64,000 nucleotides of DNA from Amycolatopsis antarctica (GCF_002262875.1 NZ_NKYE01000005.1:124001-188000); one strand, 5' to 3'; numbered from the stretch's first letter, positions 7,917 through 16,358 are shown. Notes: generated from the sequence alone by a model not told the origin. Translations and numbers: made by a program.

Positions 7917-9170
7917 ATGCCGCTTTCTGACGAAGTGGACGGGGAACGTGCCGGAGATCGACGGCTGTTCTACCTCGTCGCGCCCGCCGGGTTCCCGAAC
8001 TACGGCGACGAGCTGATCGCTGCCGCCTGGCTGGACTACCTGGCGGAGACGGCGCCCGAGGCGGACGTCTGGGTGGACACGCACTCGCCAGGCGGAGCGG
8101 CCGTCCTGCTGTCCTCGCATCACCCCCGGGTGCGGTTCACCGACACGCTCTGGCGGCTGGCCGAGGGTGCCCCCTCCGACGATCCGTGGGAAGCGGCCAA
8201 CTGGGTGCAGGAGGTCGTGCACAACCCGGGCATGATGCCGCGCTGGCACCACGGCGTGGAACTGCTCGCCAGGGCCGAGGTGGTGCACCTGCTCGGCGGC
8301 GGTTACGTCAATCAGGTGTGGCCCCGGCACATCGGCGTGCTCGCCGGGGCGGCCGCCGCGGTGCGACGGTCCGGTGGCCGGGCGGCGATGACCGGTCAGG
8401 GCTTGCTGCCCGCGGCCGACGGGGTGGCCCCGCTGCTGCGCGCGCTGGCCGATCGCTTCGAACTCGTCGACGTCCGCGACGACGGATCCGCCGCGCTGCT
8501 GGGCGTTCCCACCGGGGCGGACGACGCCTTCCTCGGCATGGGGCCCGCCCGTTTCGCCAAGGGGGACGCGCCCGAGGTGATGCTCTGCCTGCAGTCCGAC
8601 CTGCTCGACGAGGGCGCGGGAACGCTGGCCGCCGGGGTGCTGGCGACGCTGCGGGCGTGGAAGGTCGCGCCGGAGAACGTGGGCGTGGTCGAGGGCATCC
8701 CGAGGGTGGACCGGGACGTGTACGCGCTGTTCGAGCACGAGCTGCCGGGCGCGCGGTTCTACCCGTTCCCGGACGTCTGGGCGCACGGTCTGCCGGTCGC
8801 CGAGGGGCAGACCTGGCTCTCCACGCGCTTCCACCCGCACCTGGTGGCCGCCTCGGCGGGGGTCGCCGGGGTGGCGATCTCGGTGCGGCCGGACTACTAC
8901 GCGACCAAGCACCGCTCGCTCACCGAACTGGGATCCGGCTGGACGGTCGTCGACGACATCGAGGCGATGGCGGCGGGGGAGGTGCCGGAACGGCCGGTCA
9001 CCGGCGGTTTCGACGCCGACCTGGTGGCCCGTCTCGCGCACCGGAAGCGGGAGCTGGCCGACGCCGTCTACGCACCGGTGCCGCGCGCCTCGGCGACGCC
9101 GGGCGAGCCGGCCGAGGAGACCACGCCGGCCGCACCGGTGAGCAGGCTGGGCAAGCTGCTCGGCCGCTGA
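7917..9170 (+). CDS. Polysaccharide pyruvyl transferase family protein
   Basis: A 417-residue protein with the PS_pyruv_trans pattern: FPNYGDELIAAAWLDYL near the N-terminus (the NxGDE-type motif of the family), AEVVHLLGGGYVNQVWP, then STRFHPHLVAASAGV and AISVRPDYYATKH toward the C-terminus. Family members put pyruvate ketals on sugars or, in CsaB, on cell-wall polysaccharides. The last about 35 residues are a Pro/Ala/Thr-rich tail. It is divergent from the methyltransferase and galactan-export operon, so a role in decorating a cell-envelope glycan is plausible but inferred. Confidence 0.75.
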   Translation: MPLSDEVDGERAGDRRLFYLVAPAGFPNYGDELIAAAWLDYLAETAPEADVWVDTHSPGGAAVLLSSHHPRVRFTDTLWRLAEGAPSDDPWEAANWVQEVVHNPGMMPRWHHGVELLARAEVVHLLGGGYVNQVWPRHIGVLAGAAAAVRRSGGRAAMTGQGLLPAADGVAPLLRALADRFELVDVRDDGSAALLGVPTGADDAFLGMGPARFAKGDAPEVMLCLQSDLLDEGAGTLAAGVLATLRAWKVAPENVGVVEGIPRVDRDVYALFEHELPGARFYPFPDVWAHGLPVAEGQTWLSTRFHPHLVAASAGVAGVAISVRPDYYATKHRSLTELGSGWTVVDDIEAMAAGEVPERPVTGGFDADLVARLAHRKRELADAVYAPVPRASATPGEPAEETTPAAPVSRLGKLLGR

Positions 9171-9195
9171 CCCGCCCGCCGGGCAGGCGGGCGGG
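9171..9195. terminator. Terminator hairpin between convergent genes
   Basis: A perfect 10-bp stem (9171-9180 with 9186-9195) and 5-base loop starts immediately after the TGA of the pyruvyltransferase-like gene and precedes the end of the converging bpa gene. Confidence 0.75.
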
Positions 9196-9205
9196 CGGAG
9201 CACGG

Positions 9206-9787
9206 TCAGAGGTACTGGCCGGTCCCGCTGATGCCGGGGGCAGGGGCCTCGCCGGTCGCGGACGCGCCCGGTGGCAGGCCGCGGCGCATCTGCTCCAACT
9301 GCACCCTGGCCGCCATTTGCTGGGCGAACAACGCCGTCTGGATGCCGTGGAACAGGCCCTCCAGCCAGCCGACGAGCTGTGCCTGCGCGATGCGCAGCTC
9401 CGCGTCGGAGGGGGTGGCGTCCTCGGTGAACGGTGCGACGAGGCGTTCCAGCTCGTCCTGCAGCTCCGGTGCGAGCGCCTGCTCCAGCTCCTTGATCGAG
9501 GTCTGGTGGATGTCGCGGACGCGATTACGGCTGGCGTCGTCGAGCGGTGCCGCGCGCACCTCCTCCAGTAGCTGCTTGATCATCGTGCCGATCCGCATCA
9601 CCTTCGCCGGTTCCTCGACGAGATCGCCGACGGACTCGCCCGGTTCCGCCTCGCCGGACTGGTCGAGGCGGGCGGTGCCCACGGGGGAGCCGTCCGGGCC
9701 GACCACCACCACCCGGTGCGGCTGGGCCTGCTCGCCCCCGTCTCCGCCGGTGAAGGTGCCCTCGCTCGGGAAGTTCGACTCGCTCAT
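9206..9787 (-). CDS. bpa: Bacterial proteasome activator Bpa/PafE
   Basis: A 193-residue DUF2587 protein. Bpa forms a dodecameric ring that opens the 20S proteasome without ATP and delivers damaged proteins. The helical core (RVRDIHQTSIKELEQALAPE, then AELRIAQAQLVGWLEGLFHG) and the C-terminal GQYL, the HbYX-like tail that docks into the alpha-ring, are intact. I chose the ATG at 9787, which has GGAG 4-7 bases upstream; an in-frame ATG sits 9 bases earlier. In M. tuberculosis the homologue Rv3780 also neighbours the galactan export genes. No prcBA genes are in the window, but the intact GQYL implies the cell has a proteasome. Confidence 0.9.
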   Translation of the reverse strand: MSESNFPSEGTFTGGDGGEQAQPHRVVVVGPDGSPVGTARLDQSGEAEPGESVGDLVEEPAKVMRIGTMIKQLLEEVRAAPLDDASRNRVRDIHQTSIKELEQALAPELQDELERLVAPFTEDATPSDAELRIAQAQLVGWLEGLFHGIQTALFAQQMAARVQLEQMRRGLPPGASATGEAPAPGISGTGQYL

Positions 9788-9942
9788 GTGCTCCATCCTC
9801 GCCGGTGTCACGGGCGGTACGTCCGCGCCGGTAACGGCACGTGTCGCACAGAGTAGTCCGGTTCGGGCATCGCGCCGCACGACGCTCCGCCGGATGCCAA
9901 CCCCGGACGCAGCGCGAAACTGACGCTCCGTACGGTGTGCGC

Positions 9943-11142
9943 ATGGCGTTCGACGTCGCTCGGATTCGTGGGTTGTTTCCCGCTCTGGGTGATGGCTGGA
10001 TTCACTTCGACGGCGCGGCAGGGATGCTGATCCCCGAACAGGTCGCCTCCGCCGTGTCGACGGCGATGCGCGCGCCGGTTTCCGGGCCGGGCGGCGCTTT
10101 TCCGGCCTCACACCGTGCGGAAAGCATCGTCGGTGCGGCACGACGGGCCGTTGCCGATCTGGTCGGTGCGGACCCGGCAGGAGTCGTGCTCGGACCCAGT
10201 GCGTCCGTGCTGCTGCGCAGGCTCGCCGACGCCATGTCCGACCGCTGGACGCTCGGCGACGAGATCGTGGTCTCCAGGCTCGACGACGAGGCGAACCTGG
10301 CGCCGTGGCTGCGGGTGGCGAAGCGCGCGGGGGCGGTCACCAGGTGGAGCGAGATCGACATCGAGACCTGCGAGCTTCCGGCCTGGCAGTACGAGTCGCT
10401 GGTCACCGCCCGCACGAAGCTGGTCACGGTCACCGCTGCCTCCGGTTCGGTGGGCACCCGGCCGGACGTGCCGACGGTGGCGGAATTCGCGAAGCGGGTG
10501 GGCGCGCGGGTCGTGGTCGACGCGACGTACGCGGCGCCGTTCGTCCCGCTGGACATCAACTCCTCGGGCGCCGACGTCATGGTGGTCTCGGCGCTGGCAT
10601 GGGGTGGGCCGTCGATCGGCGCGCTCGTGTTCCGCGATCCGGACCTGCTGGAACGTCTGCCCTCGGTCTCGCTGGAACCCGAGGCGCAGGGCCCCGCCCG
10701 GCTGGAACTGGGCCCGCACGCCTATCCGCTGCTCGCCGGCCTGGTCGCCTCGATCGACTACCTCGCCGGGCTGGACGACGCCGCCACCGGCAGCCGCCGG
10801 GAACGGTTGCGGACCTCGCTCAACTCGACGAAGTCGTACCACGCCGGGCTGATCGCGCAGCTCGCCACCGAGCTGCGTTCACTGCGGCATGTGATGGTGA
10901 TCGGCGACGCGATGCGCCGGGTGCCCTCGCTGGCGTTCACCGTCGCCGGGCGCAAGGCACCCGAGGTCGCCGAATACCTGGCCTCGCAGGGGATGTGCGC
11001 CTTCGCCGACGACGGTGCCAGCGGCCTGTTCGAGTCGCTCGGCGTCGGCGAGGTCGGCGGCGCCGTGCGGATCAGCCTGGCGCACTACTCGAACGTCTTC
11101 GAGATCAACCAGCTCGTCCGGGTACTGAACGACCTTCGCTGA
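9943..11142 (+). CDS. Class V aminotransferase-fold protein (cysteine desulfurase-like) without the usual PLP lysine
   Basis: A 399-residue protein with the fold-type I pattern of SufS/NifS-like enzymes (HFDGAAGMLIPEQVASAV at the N-terminus, ARVVVDATYAAPF holding the PLP-ring Asp). In active relatives the Schiff-base lysine lies in an HK motif before a GP-rich turn; here that segment reads VVSALAWGGPSIGALVF with Leu-Ala in its place, and no lysine is nearby. It corresponds by position and similarity to Rv3778c. Either it is a non-catalytic relative or it uses a different chemistry. The ATG at 9943 begins the homologous core; the frame runs on to 9841 without support. Confidence 0.8.
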   Translation: MAFDVARIRGLFPALGDGWIHFDGAAGMLIPEQVASAVSTAMRAPVSGPGGAFPASHRAESIVGAARRAVADLVGADPAGVVLGPSASVLLRRLADAMSDRWTLGDEIVVSRLDDEANLAPWLRVAKRAGAVTRWSEIDIETCELPAWQYESLVTARTKLVTVTAASGSVGTRPDVPTVAEFAKRVGARVVVDATYAAPFVPLDINSSGADVMVVSALAWGGPSIGALVFRDPDLLERLPSVSLEPEAQGPARLELGPHAYPLLAGLVASIDYLAGLDDAATGSRRERLRTSLNSTKSYHAGLIAQLATELRSLRHVMVIGDAMRRVPSLAFTVAGRKAPEVAEYLASQGMCAFADDGASGLFESLGVGEVGGAVRISLAHYSNVFEINQLVRVLNDLR

Positions 11143-11155
11143 CCATCCGCGCCGG

Positions 11156-12133
11156 TCAGGAACGGGCTGCCAGCAGCACCTTGCCGAACACTCCGCCCTC
11201 GTCGAGGGCCCGGTGCGCGTCACCCGCCTCCGCCATCGGCACGACCTGGCCGACGATCGGCTGCACGGTGCTCCGCTCGACGTGCGGCCACAGGTTCTCC
11301 CGCACGTCCGCGACGATGGCGGCCTTCTCCGCCAGCGGGCGGCCGCGCAGCCCGGCCGCCGACACGCTGGCCCGCTTGCCGAGTAGCTTGCCGACGTTCA
11401 GCTCTCCCTTGACGCCGCCCTGCATGCCGATCACCACGAGCCTGCCGCCGGTGGCCAGCGCGTCGAGGTTGCGGCCGAGGTAGGACGCGCCCATGTTGTC
11501 CAGGATGACGTTCGCGCCGGAGGTCTCCTTCTTCAGCTCCTCGACGAAATCCTGTTCGCGGTAGTTGATCGCGATGTCCGCGCCGAGCTGGCGGCAGCGG
11601 TCGAGCCGGTCCGCCGAGCCCGCCGTCACCGCGACGGTGGCGCCGAGCGCCTTGGCGACCTGGATGGCGTGCGTGCCGATGCCGCCCGCGCCGCCGTGCA
11701 CGAGCAGCAGCTCGCCCTCGGTCAGGCCCGCGTCCATCACGACGTTCGACCACACCGTGCAGGCGACCTCGGGCAGTCCGGCGGCGGCGAGCAGGCCGAC
11801 CTCGCCGGGCACGGGCAGCAACTGACCGGCCGGGACGGCGACCTTCTCCGCGTAGCCACCGCCGGCGAGCAACGCGCACACCTCGTCGCCGACCTGCCAG
11901 CCCTCGACCCCGTCACCGAGTTCGGCGATCGTGCCGGAGCACTCGAGACCGAGGATCTCGCTGGCGCCCTTCGGTGGCGGGTAGTTGCCCTGCCGCTGCA
12001 GGATGTCCGCCCGGTTCACCGCCCCCGCGGTGACCTCGAGCAGTACCTCGCCCGCAGCCGGAACGGGGTCCGCGACCTCCGTCCATTCCATGACCTCCGG
12101 GCCGCCGGGTTCGCGGATCGTGATCGCACGCAT
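11156..12133 (-). CDS. NAD(P)H:quinone oxidoreductase, zinc-independent MDR family
   Basis: A 325-residue medium-chain dehydrogenase/reductase. The N-terminal GroES-like part (VNRADILQRQGNYPPPKGAS) matches the PIG3/quinone reductase group, and the Rossmann part has LVHGGAGGIGTHAIQVAKALG for NADP(H). No zinc-ligand Cys cluster is visible. It would reduce quinones or alkenals with NADPH in the cytoplasm. It corresponds to Rv3777 and converges on the Rv3778c-like gene with a 13-base gap. The ATG at 12133 starts the conserved MRAITIREPGGPEV; the frame extends to 12271 without support. Confidence 0.85.
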   Translation of the reverse strand: MRAITIREPGGPEVMEWTEVADPVPAAGEVLLEVTAGAVNRADILQRQGNYPPPKGASEILGLECSGTIAELGDGVEGWQVGDEVCALLAGGGYAEKVAVPAGQLLPVPGEVGLLAAAGLPEVACTVWSNVVMDAGLTEGELLLVHGGAGGIGTHAIQVAKALGATVAVTAGSADRLDRCRQLGADIAINYREQDFVEELKKETSGANVILDNMGASYLGRNLDALATGGRLVVIGMQGGVKGELNVGKLLGKRASVSAAGLRGRPLAEKAAIVADVRENLWPHVERSTVQPIVGQVVPMAEAGDAHRALDEGGVFGKVLLAARS

Positions 12134-12254
12134 GCCTGCGACTGTAGTGGCGGGCGGTGCTGGCCGCCGGACGCCGCGGGCGCGGCGGCTACCGGCCACG
12201 ACGACACTGGTTGTCGCTTTCACCGCAATTCTTACTCGGTAAAGAATCTGTTTC

Positions 12255-12279
12255 GTAACAGAACGGGTCATTCTGTTAC
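12255..12279. promoter_or_regulatory. 25-bp inverted repeat, probable operator
   Basis: GTAACAGAA (12255-12263) and TTCTGTTAC (12271-12279) are perfect inverted repeats around a 7-base spacer. The site lies in the 358-bp gap between the divergent quinone oxidoreductase and M28 peptidase genes, 122 bases upstream of the former and 213 of the latter. The arm length and spacing fit a TetR-like dimer. No T-run follows, so a terminator is less likely. Apart from this site and AT-richer sequence around it, I see nothing else in 12134-12491. Confidence 0.55.
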
Positions 12280-12491
12280 CGACTGCGCCGGGATTCCGTT
12301 ATTTACGTACTTTCCCGACGTATCCGCAGGTGAAGACGTTGAAGCAACCCAACTGTCTAGGCCAACAGCATGAAAACCTTGACCTGCGGGGTGAAACGCA
12401 CAAAGGTAGCCGGAATCAGCAGGCCCGTGCCTCGGGGGCGCACGACGGGCATCGCTTCCGCATTCATTGCCATGAGAAGAGGATTGTGTCC

Positions 12492-14051
12492 ATGTCTCGT
12501 CGATCGAAGCCGCGGCGGGCGTCCGCACGAGGGCTCGCACCGGCCGTGGTGCTCGCCGCCGCGACCAGCCTGGTGCTCGGCTCCACGCCCGCCGCCGCGG
12601 CCCCGTCCGCACCGCCGGACGGCCCCGCGCTCGCCAAGAAGCTGGTCAAGGACGTCAACGTCGGTGCCATCAACCGGCACCTGATGGCCATGCAGCGCAT
12701 CGCCGACACCAACGGCGGCAACCGGGCCGCCGCGACGCCCGGGCACGAGCAGTCCGCCGAGTACATCGCGGGCAAGCTCGAAGCGGCCGGGTACCTGGTG
12801 AGCAGGCAGGAATTCCCGTTCACCTTCAGCGAGACGCTCGCGCAGCGGCTGACCGTGGCCGGTGCCGACGTGCCGATCACCGTGATGACCTACAGCCCGT
12901 CGACGGCCGAGGGCGGACTCACCGCGCCGCTGGCCGCGGTCGCCCCGGACGCGACCCCCGGTTGCGAGGTCGCCGACTACGGCGACGTCACCGGCAAGAT
13001 CGCCTTGGTACAGCGCGGTTCCTGCTCGTTCGGCGAGAAGCAGGTGGCGGCGGCCGACGCCGGCGCCGCCGGTGTGATCGTCTACAACAACGAGGACGGT
13101 CCGCTCAACGGCACGCTCGGCGACCCCTCGCTCGCCCGCATCCCGGCAGGCGGTGTCAGCAAGGCCGACGGTGAGGCGCTCATCGCCCAGAACGGTGCGG
13201 ACGTCAACCTCGAACTGCGCACGTTCACCGAAGAACGCACCTCGTACAACGTCGTCGCGGAGACCAAGACGGGCCGCAAGGACAACGTCGTGATGGCCGG
13301 AGCGCACCTCGACGGCGTCCCGGAAGGCCCCGGCATCAACGACAACGGCACCGGTTCGGCCGGCCTGCTGGAAACGGCGTTGCAGCTCGGCGGCAGCCCG
13401 AAGGTCAACAACTCGGTCCGCTTCGCCTGGTGGAGCGCTGAGGAGTTCGGCCTCGTCGGCTCGACGCACTACGTCAACCAGCTCAGCTTCGAGCAGCAGC
13501 TCGACATCTCGCTGTACCTCAACTTCGACATGATCGGTTCGCCGAACGCGGCGTACTTCGCCTACGACGGCGACGACTCCGACGGCGAGGGTGCGGGTGC
13601 GGGGCCGTACGGCTCCGGGCAGATCGAGCAGAAGCTGACCGGCTTCCTCGGCTCGCAGGGCGTCGAGGCGGAGGGCACCGACTTCGACGGCCGTTCCGAC
13701 TACGGCGAGTTCATCGCCGTCGGCATCCCCTCGGGCGGCCTGTTCACCGGCGCCGAGGACATCAAGACGCCGGAGCAGACGTCGAAGTGGGGCGGGCAGG
13801 CCGGTGTGGCCTACGACGCCTGCTACCACAGCGCCTGCGACAACCTGGGCAACGTCGATCGCGTCGCGCTGGACCGCAACGCCGACGCCGTCGCCTGGGC
13901 GGTCGGCAGCTACGCCATCAGCACCGAGGACGTCAACGGCGTCCCGGCGAAGGCGGGCAAGAACAAGAAGCAGACGGCCGACACCAGGTCCGTCCAGCGG
14001 ACGATGCGGGTGGCGGACACCGCCGGCGACCCGCACGCGCTCGCCGGCTGA
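12492..14051 (+). CDS. Secreted M28-family aminopeptidase with PA domain
   Basis: A 519-residue secreted zinc peptidase. A twin-arginine-free but basic signal peptide (SRRSKPRR then a hydrophobic run ending TPAAAAP, about residue 40) is followed by an N-terminal M28 segment, an inserted protease-associated domain (residues about 150-245, with ALVQRGSCSFGEK), and the catalytic part. Ligands and catalytic residues are visible: AGAHLDGV, GINDNGTGSAG, WWSAEEFG, NFDMIG and CYHSACDN. It should release N-terminal amino acids from extracellular peptides, like the Streptomyces griseus aminopeptidase family. ATG at 12492 has AGAGGA upstream. A hairpin terminator follows the stop. Confidence 0.88.
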   Translation: MSRRSKPRRASARGLAPAVVLAAATSLVLGSTPAAAAPSAPPDGPALAKKLVKDVNVGAINRHLMAMQRIADTNGGNRAAATPGHEQSAEYIAGKLEAAGYLVSRQEFPFTFSETLAQRLTVAGADVPITVMTYSPSTAEGGLTAPLAAVAPDATPGCEVADYGDVTGKIALVQRGSCSFGEKQVAAADAGAAGVIVYNNEDGPLNGTLGDPSLARIPAGGVSKADGEALIAQNGADVNLELRTFTEERTSYNVVAETKTGRKDNVVMAGAHLDGVPEGPGINDNGTGSAGLLETALQLGGSPKVNNSVRFAWWSAEEFGLVGSTHYVNQLSFEQQLDISLYLNFDMIGSPNAAYFAYDGDDSDGEGAGAGPYGSGQIEQKLTGFLGSQGVEAEGTDFDGRSDYGEFIAVGIPSGGLFTGAEDIKTPEQTSKWGGQAGVAYDACYHSACDNLGNVDRVALDRNADAVAWAVGSYAISTEDVNGVPAKAGKNKKQTADTRSVQRTMRVADTAGDPHALAG

Positions 14052-14070
14052 CCCAGCGACCGCACACCGG

Positions 14071-14104
14071 ACGGCCCGTCACCTGAACACAGGTGGCGGG
14101 CCGT
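14071..14104 (+). terminator. Terminator hairpin after M28 peptidase gene
   Basis: A 15-bp stem with one G-U type pair (14071-14085 with 14090-14104) and an AACA loop lies 20 bases after the peptidase stop. Confidence 0.75.
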
Positions 14105-14615
14105 CGTACGGGACACGAAAGCCTGGGTGCGGCACCCCTTTCGGGGGCCGCACCCAGGATTACCGAGGTGTTCTGTTGTCGAATATGCGGTCGGCCGCGT
14201 ACCGGGCCGGCGTGTGGCGCTGCGGAGCGGTGATGAAGCCGCTGCCGATACAGGCTCGGACGACGCCGAATTGCGCGCACGGTTTCCCGGCGCATTGCGT
14301 GAATCCCGCGCTGTTCACAGTCGCGATCGGGTCGGAGTAGTTTCCGCACCGGTCGTGGGGACACAGCGGGCGGTCAACCGCTCGGAATCAGCGATCACAG
14401 CACCACCTTGCCTCTCCCGGCGGGCCGAGGGACCGGAATGCCCGGCCGGCGTGCCGACTGCCGCACCCGAACTCCACCGTCACCTCAGGATGCGCCTTTC
14501 CCGGCAAGGTCACAACCGTTTCGTAATCCCACTTCCGGGGGCATTACGCACGGTTCCCGGAAGTCGGGGGGACACTGTTCGGTGCCCCCGGCCGTGAGGT
14601 TCTACTCTGCCGTGA
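14105..14615. other. Intergenic stretch with a second hairpin, no supported gene
   Basis: A second hairpin lies at 14122-14157 (12-bp stem around an A/C bulge). One short + frame from a TTG at 14178 to TAG at 14340 could encode 54 residues with three Cys, but it has no ribosome site and I do not call it. The rest holds nothing recognisable except the MarR promoter region at its end. Confidence 0.5.
14578..14608 (+). promoter_or_regulatory. Putative leaderless promoter of the MarR gene
   Basis: A TACTCT -10-like box at 14603-14608 ends 7 bases before the ATG, with a weak TTCGGT 19 bases further upstream. The distance suggests a leaderless transcript. Confidence 0.3.
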
Positions 14616-15092
14616 ATGAGCGAGGTTTCCGACGATGTCCGCTGGCTGTCCGAGCGCGAGATGCTGGCCTGGCGTTCCTACGTGGTCGCGACGCTCATGC
14701 TGCGGCATCGCCTGCACCGGGAGCTCACCGATCAGCACGACATCTCGCTCACCGACTACGAGGTACTCGTCTGCCTGTCGATGAGCGAGGACAAGCGGAT
14801 CCGGATGACCGAACTGGCGAGCATGCTTGGTTCCACCAAGAGCAGGCTCTCGCATCAGGTCGGCCGGATGGAGGCGGCGGGGCTGGTACGCCGCGCGCAG
14901 GACCCGGAGGATCGGCGCGGCGTGGTCGCGGAGCTGACCCCGGCGGGTGAGCGGCGGCTGGACGAATCCGCGCCCACACATGTCACCGGCGTTCGCGGGC
15001 ATCTCATCGACCTGCTGACGCCGGACGAGCAGCGGGCAATGGGGCAGGCCTTCTCCCGCGTGCTCGCACACCTCACCGAGGACGAAGGCTGA
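14616..15092 (+). CDS. MarR-family transcriptional regulator
   Basis: A 158-residue winged-helix regulator. The helix-turn-helix (IRMTELASMLGSTKSRLSHQ) is followed by the MarR wing signature (QDPEDRRGVVAELTPAGERR) and a C-terminal dimerisation helix. MarR proteins act as dimers, usually repressors released by small ligands. The gene stands alone between the hairpins after the M28 peptidase gene and a tRNA gene, so its target cannot be read from context. Confidence 0.88.
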   Translation: MSEVSDDVRWLSEREMLAWRSYVVATLMLRHRLHRELTDQHDISLTDYEVLVCLSMSEDKRIRMTELASMLGSTKSRLSHQVGRMEAAGLVRRAQDPEDRRGVVAELTPAGERRLDESAPTHVTGVRGHLIDLLTPDEQRAMGQAFSRVLAHLTEDEG

Positions 15093-15113
15093 CCCGTTAC
15101 GCTCGTCCCCACG

Positions 15114-15198
15114 GGAAGCGTGGCAGAGCGGCCGAATGCATTCGCCTTGAAAGCGAACGTGGGGCAACCCACCGGGGGTTCAAATCCCTCCGCTTCCG
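15114..15198 (+). tRNA. tRNA-Ser (UGA)
   Basis: Acceptor arms GGAAGCG (15114-15120) and CGCTTCC (15191-15197) pair fully. The anticodon loop CTTGAAA gives anticodon UGA. A long variable arm (GTGGGGCAACCCAC-like) and the GGTTCAAATCC T-arm fit a class II serine tRNA of 85 bases. CCA is not encoded. Confidence 0.93.
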
Positions 15199-15212
15199 CA
15201 CGGTCCACCATT

Positions 15213-15251
15213 ACGAACGCCCGGACCCGGCACGGCGGGCCGGGCGTTCGT
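15213..15251 (+). terminator. Terminator hairpin after tRNA-Ser
   Basis: A perfect 12-bp stem (15213-15224 with 15240-15251) lies 15 bases after the tRNA. It has no T-run. Confidence 0.6.
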
Positions 15252-15335
15252 CGTTCGGTGCGGTTCTCCGCGATTCCTTTACGCGGCCCGTCAGGCTCCA
15301 CAGACGCAATACGTCGACATATCGCTGTTCAAGAG

Positions 15336-15722
15336 TCAGCCGGGCGCGGCGGGGTCGAGGCGTGCGAGTAGCCGGGGGCTGAGCAGGACGTCGTGGGGTA
15401 GCCGGGCGAGTTCGGCAGCGTCGACGACGATGCCCGCGCGGAGCATGGTGCGCCGCAGGGTGTCCCAGTGAAGAGCCGCCATGTCGGCGCGCGAACGGCC
15501 GGGCGGCGGTTCGTCCGGGCCGACCACCGTGCGGGTGAACTCGCGGACCCGCTCAGCCGAGCTGTCCGCCCAGCGCCCCGAGGATCCCCAGCCGCGATCG
15601 TCGAGTAGCAGCACCCGACTCCCGTCGTCGAGTTCCGCCTCGTGCAGCGCCGACACGGACACCACGGCATCGTCGGGCCCGTCCACATCGGCGAGGGTCA
15701 CCAGGCGTCGAACGTTCGGCAT
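15336..15722 (-). CDS. Conserved hypothetical protein, 128 residues
   Basis: I do not recognise this protein. It has no signal peptide or membrane segment. The first half is acidic beta-strand-like sequence (ADVDGPDDAVVSVSALHEAE, LDDRGWGSSG), the second half is helical with many Arg and Leu (HWDTLRRTMLRAGIVVDAAE). GC3 is high and biased as in neighbouring core genes, supporting coding on this strand. It ends the short minus-strand stretch that starts with the DUF2277 gene 39 bases upstream, so the two may be cotranscribed. Confidence 0.6.
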   Translation of the reverse strand: MPNVRRLVTLADVDGPDDAVVSVSALHEAELDDGSRVLLLDDRGWGSSGRWADSSAERVREFTRTVVGPDEPPPGRSRADMAALHWDTLRRTMLRAGIVVDAAELARLPHDVLLSPRLLARLDPAAPG

Positions 15723-15761
15723 GAAACCCCGGTCGGCTGAGGTGGTGCTGGACGGCGCTGT

Positions 15762-16040
15762 TCAGGACTTGGCGGCCTTCGCGGCGATGCGGGCCTGTAC
15801 CTCGGGCCTGCGCAGCGGCGGGACGTTCGCCGGTGGCCTGCGGCGGTCCGGCAGTTCCGCGAGCAGCCGGGTGGTCGTGGCCGTCACCTCGGCGACGGCG
15901 GCTTCGAACGGATCCCGCGTCGCGTCCGAGAGCGACTGGACCCCACTGACTTTGCGTACGTACTGACGCGCGGCGGCCTCGATCTCCTCGGCGGTCGCCG
16001 ACGGTTCGAGGCCGCGGAGCGTGGTGATGTTGCGGCACAT
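15762..16040 (-). CDS. DUF2277 family protein
   Basis: A 92-residue protein that matches DUF2277: it begins MCRNITTLRGLEPSATAEEI and continues with AARQYVRKVSGV, the two most conserved stretches of this family, and ends in a basic RRPPANVPPLRRPEV tail. The function of the family is unknown. I chose the ATG at 16040, which starts the conserved MCRNI; an in-frame start at 16070 adds ten unsupported residues. Confidence 0.82.
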   Translation of the reverse strand: MCRNITTLRGLEPSATAEEIEAAARQYVRKVSGVQSLSDATRDPFEAAVAEVTATTTRLLAELPDRRRPPANVPPLRRPEVQARIAAKAAKS

Positions 16041-16175
16041 GGAAAACACCATACGTCCGAACACCGACAACTCGCGTCCTGCTGGTCATCGGTTTCCGCG
16101 CAACGTTGGCGGGTTCCGGCCCTGGAAAGCGCGACCCCGGATGGTCGGCGGCAGGCTCGGAGCAGCAGGCTGTCC

Positions 16176-16358
16176 GTGAGTGGAGACTGGACCAGCTTCG
16201 AGCACCCGGACTACTGGGTTACGGTTGCCGGTGGCAGGTTCGGTAACGCCGACGAGGCGAACCGCTGGTGCGACGCGCAGGGTTTCGCGAAGGACGACTG
16301 CTACGCGAAACGGCTGGACACCACTGGCGGTTCTGACGGCAACACGAAGGTCCGATGA
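16176..16358 (+). CDS. Small Cys-pair protein coupled to the GH3 gene
   Basis: A 60-residue reading frame beginning at GTG 16176 (MSGDWTSFEHPDYWV) and ending in a TGA that overlaps the next gene's ATG as ATGA, so it is translationally coupled to the GH3 lipoprotein gene. It carries two Cys (NRWCDAQGFAKDDCYAK) and aromatic residues. It resembles the kind of short C-terminal extracellular repeat found on some actinobacterial receptor kinases, so it may be a remnant of a larger protein; I cannot confirm that. No signal peptide is visible. Confidence 0.5.
   Translation: MSGDWTSFEHPDYWVTVAGGRFGNADEANRWCDAQGFAKDDCYAKRLDTTGGSDGNTKVR

Noticed and set aside
8186..9571. A long Arg/Gly-rich frame in the pyruvyltransferase-like gene
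   Set aside because: Shifted frame of a real gene with poor codon bias and no recognisable domain.
14127..14597. A 156-residue frame in the gap before the MarR gene
   Set aside because: Begins inside a hairpin, has no ribosome site and random-looking composition.
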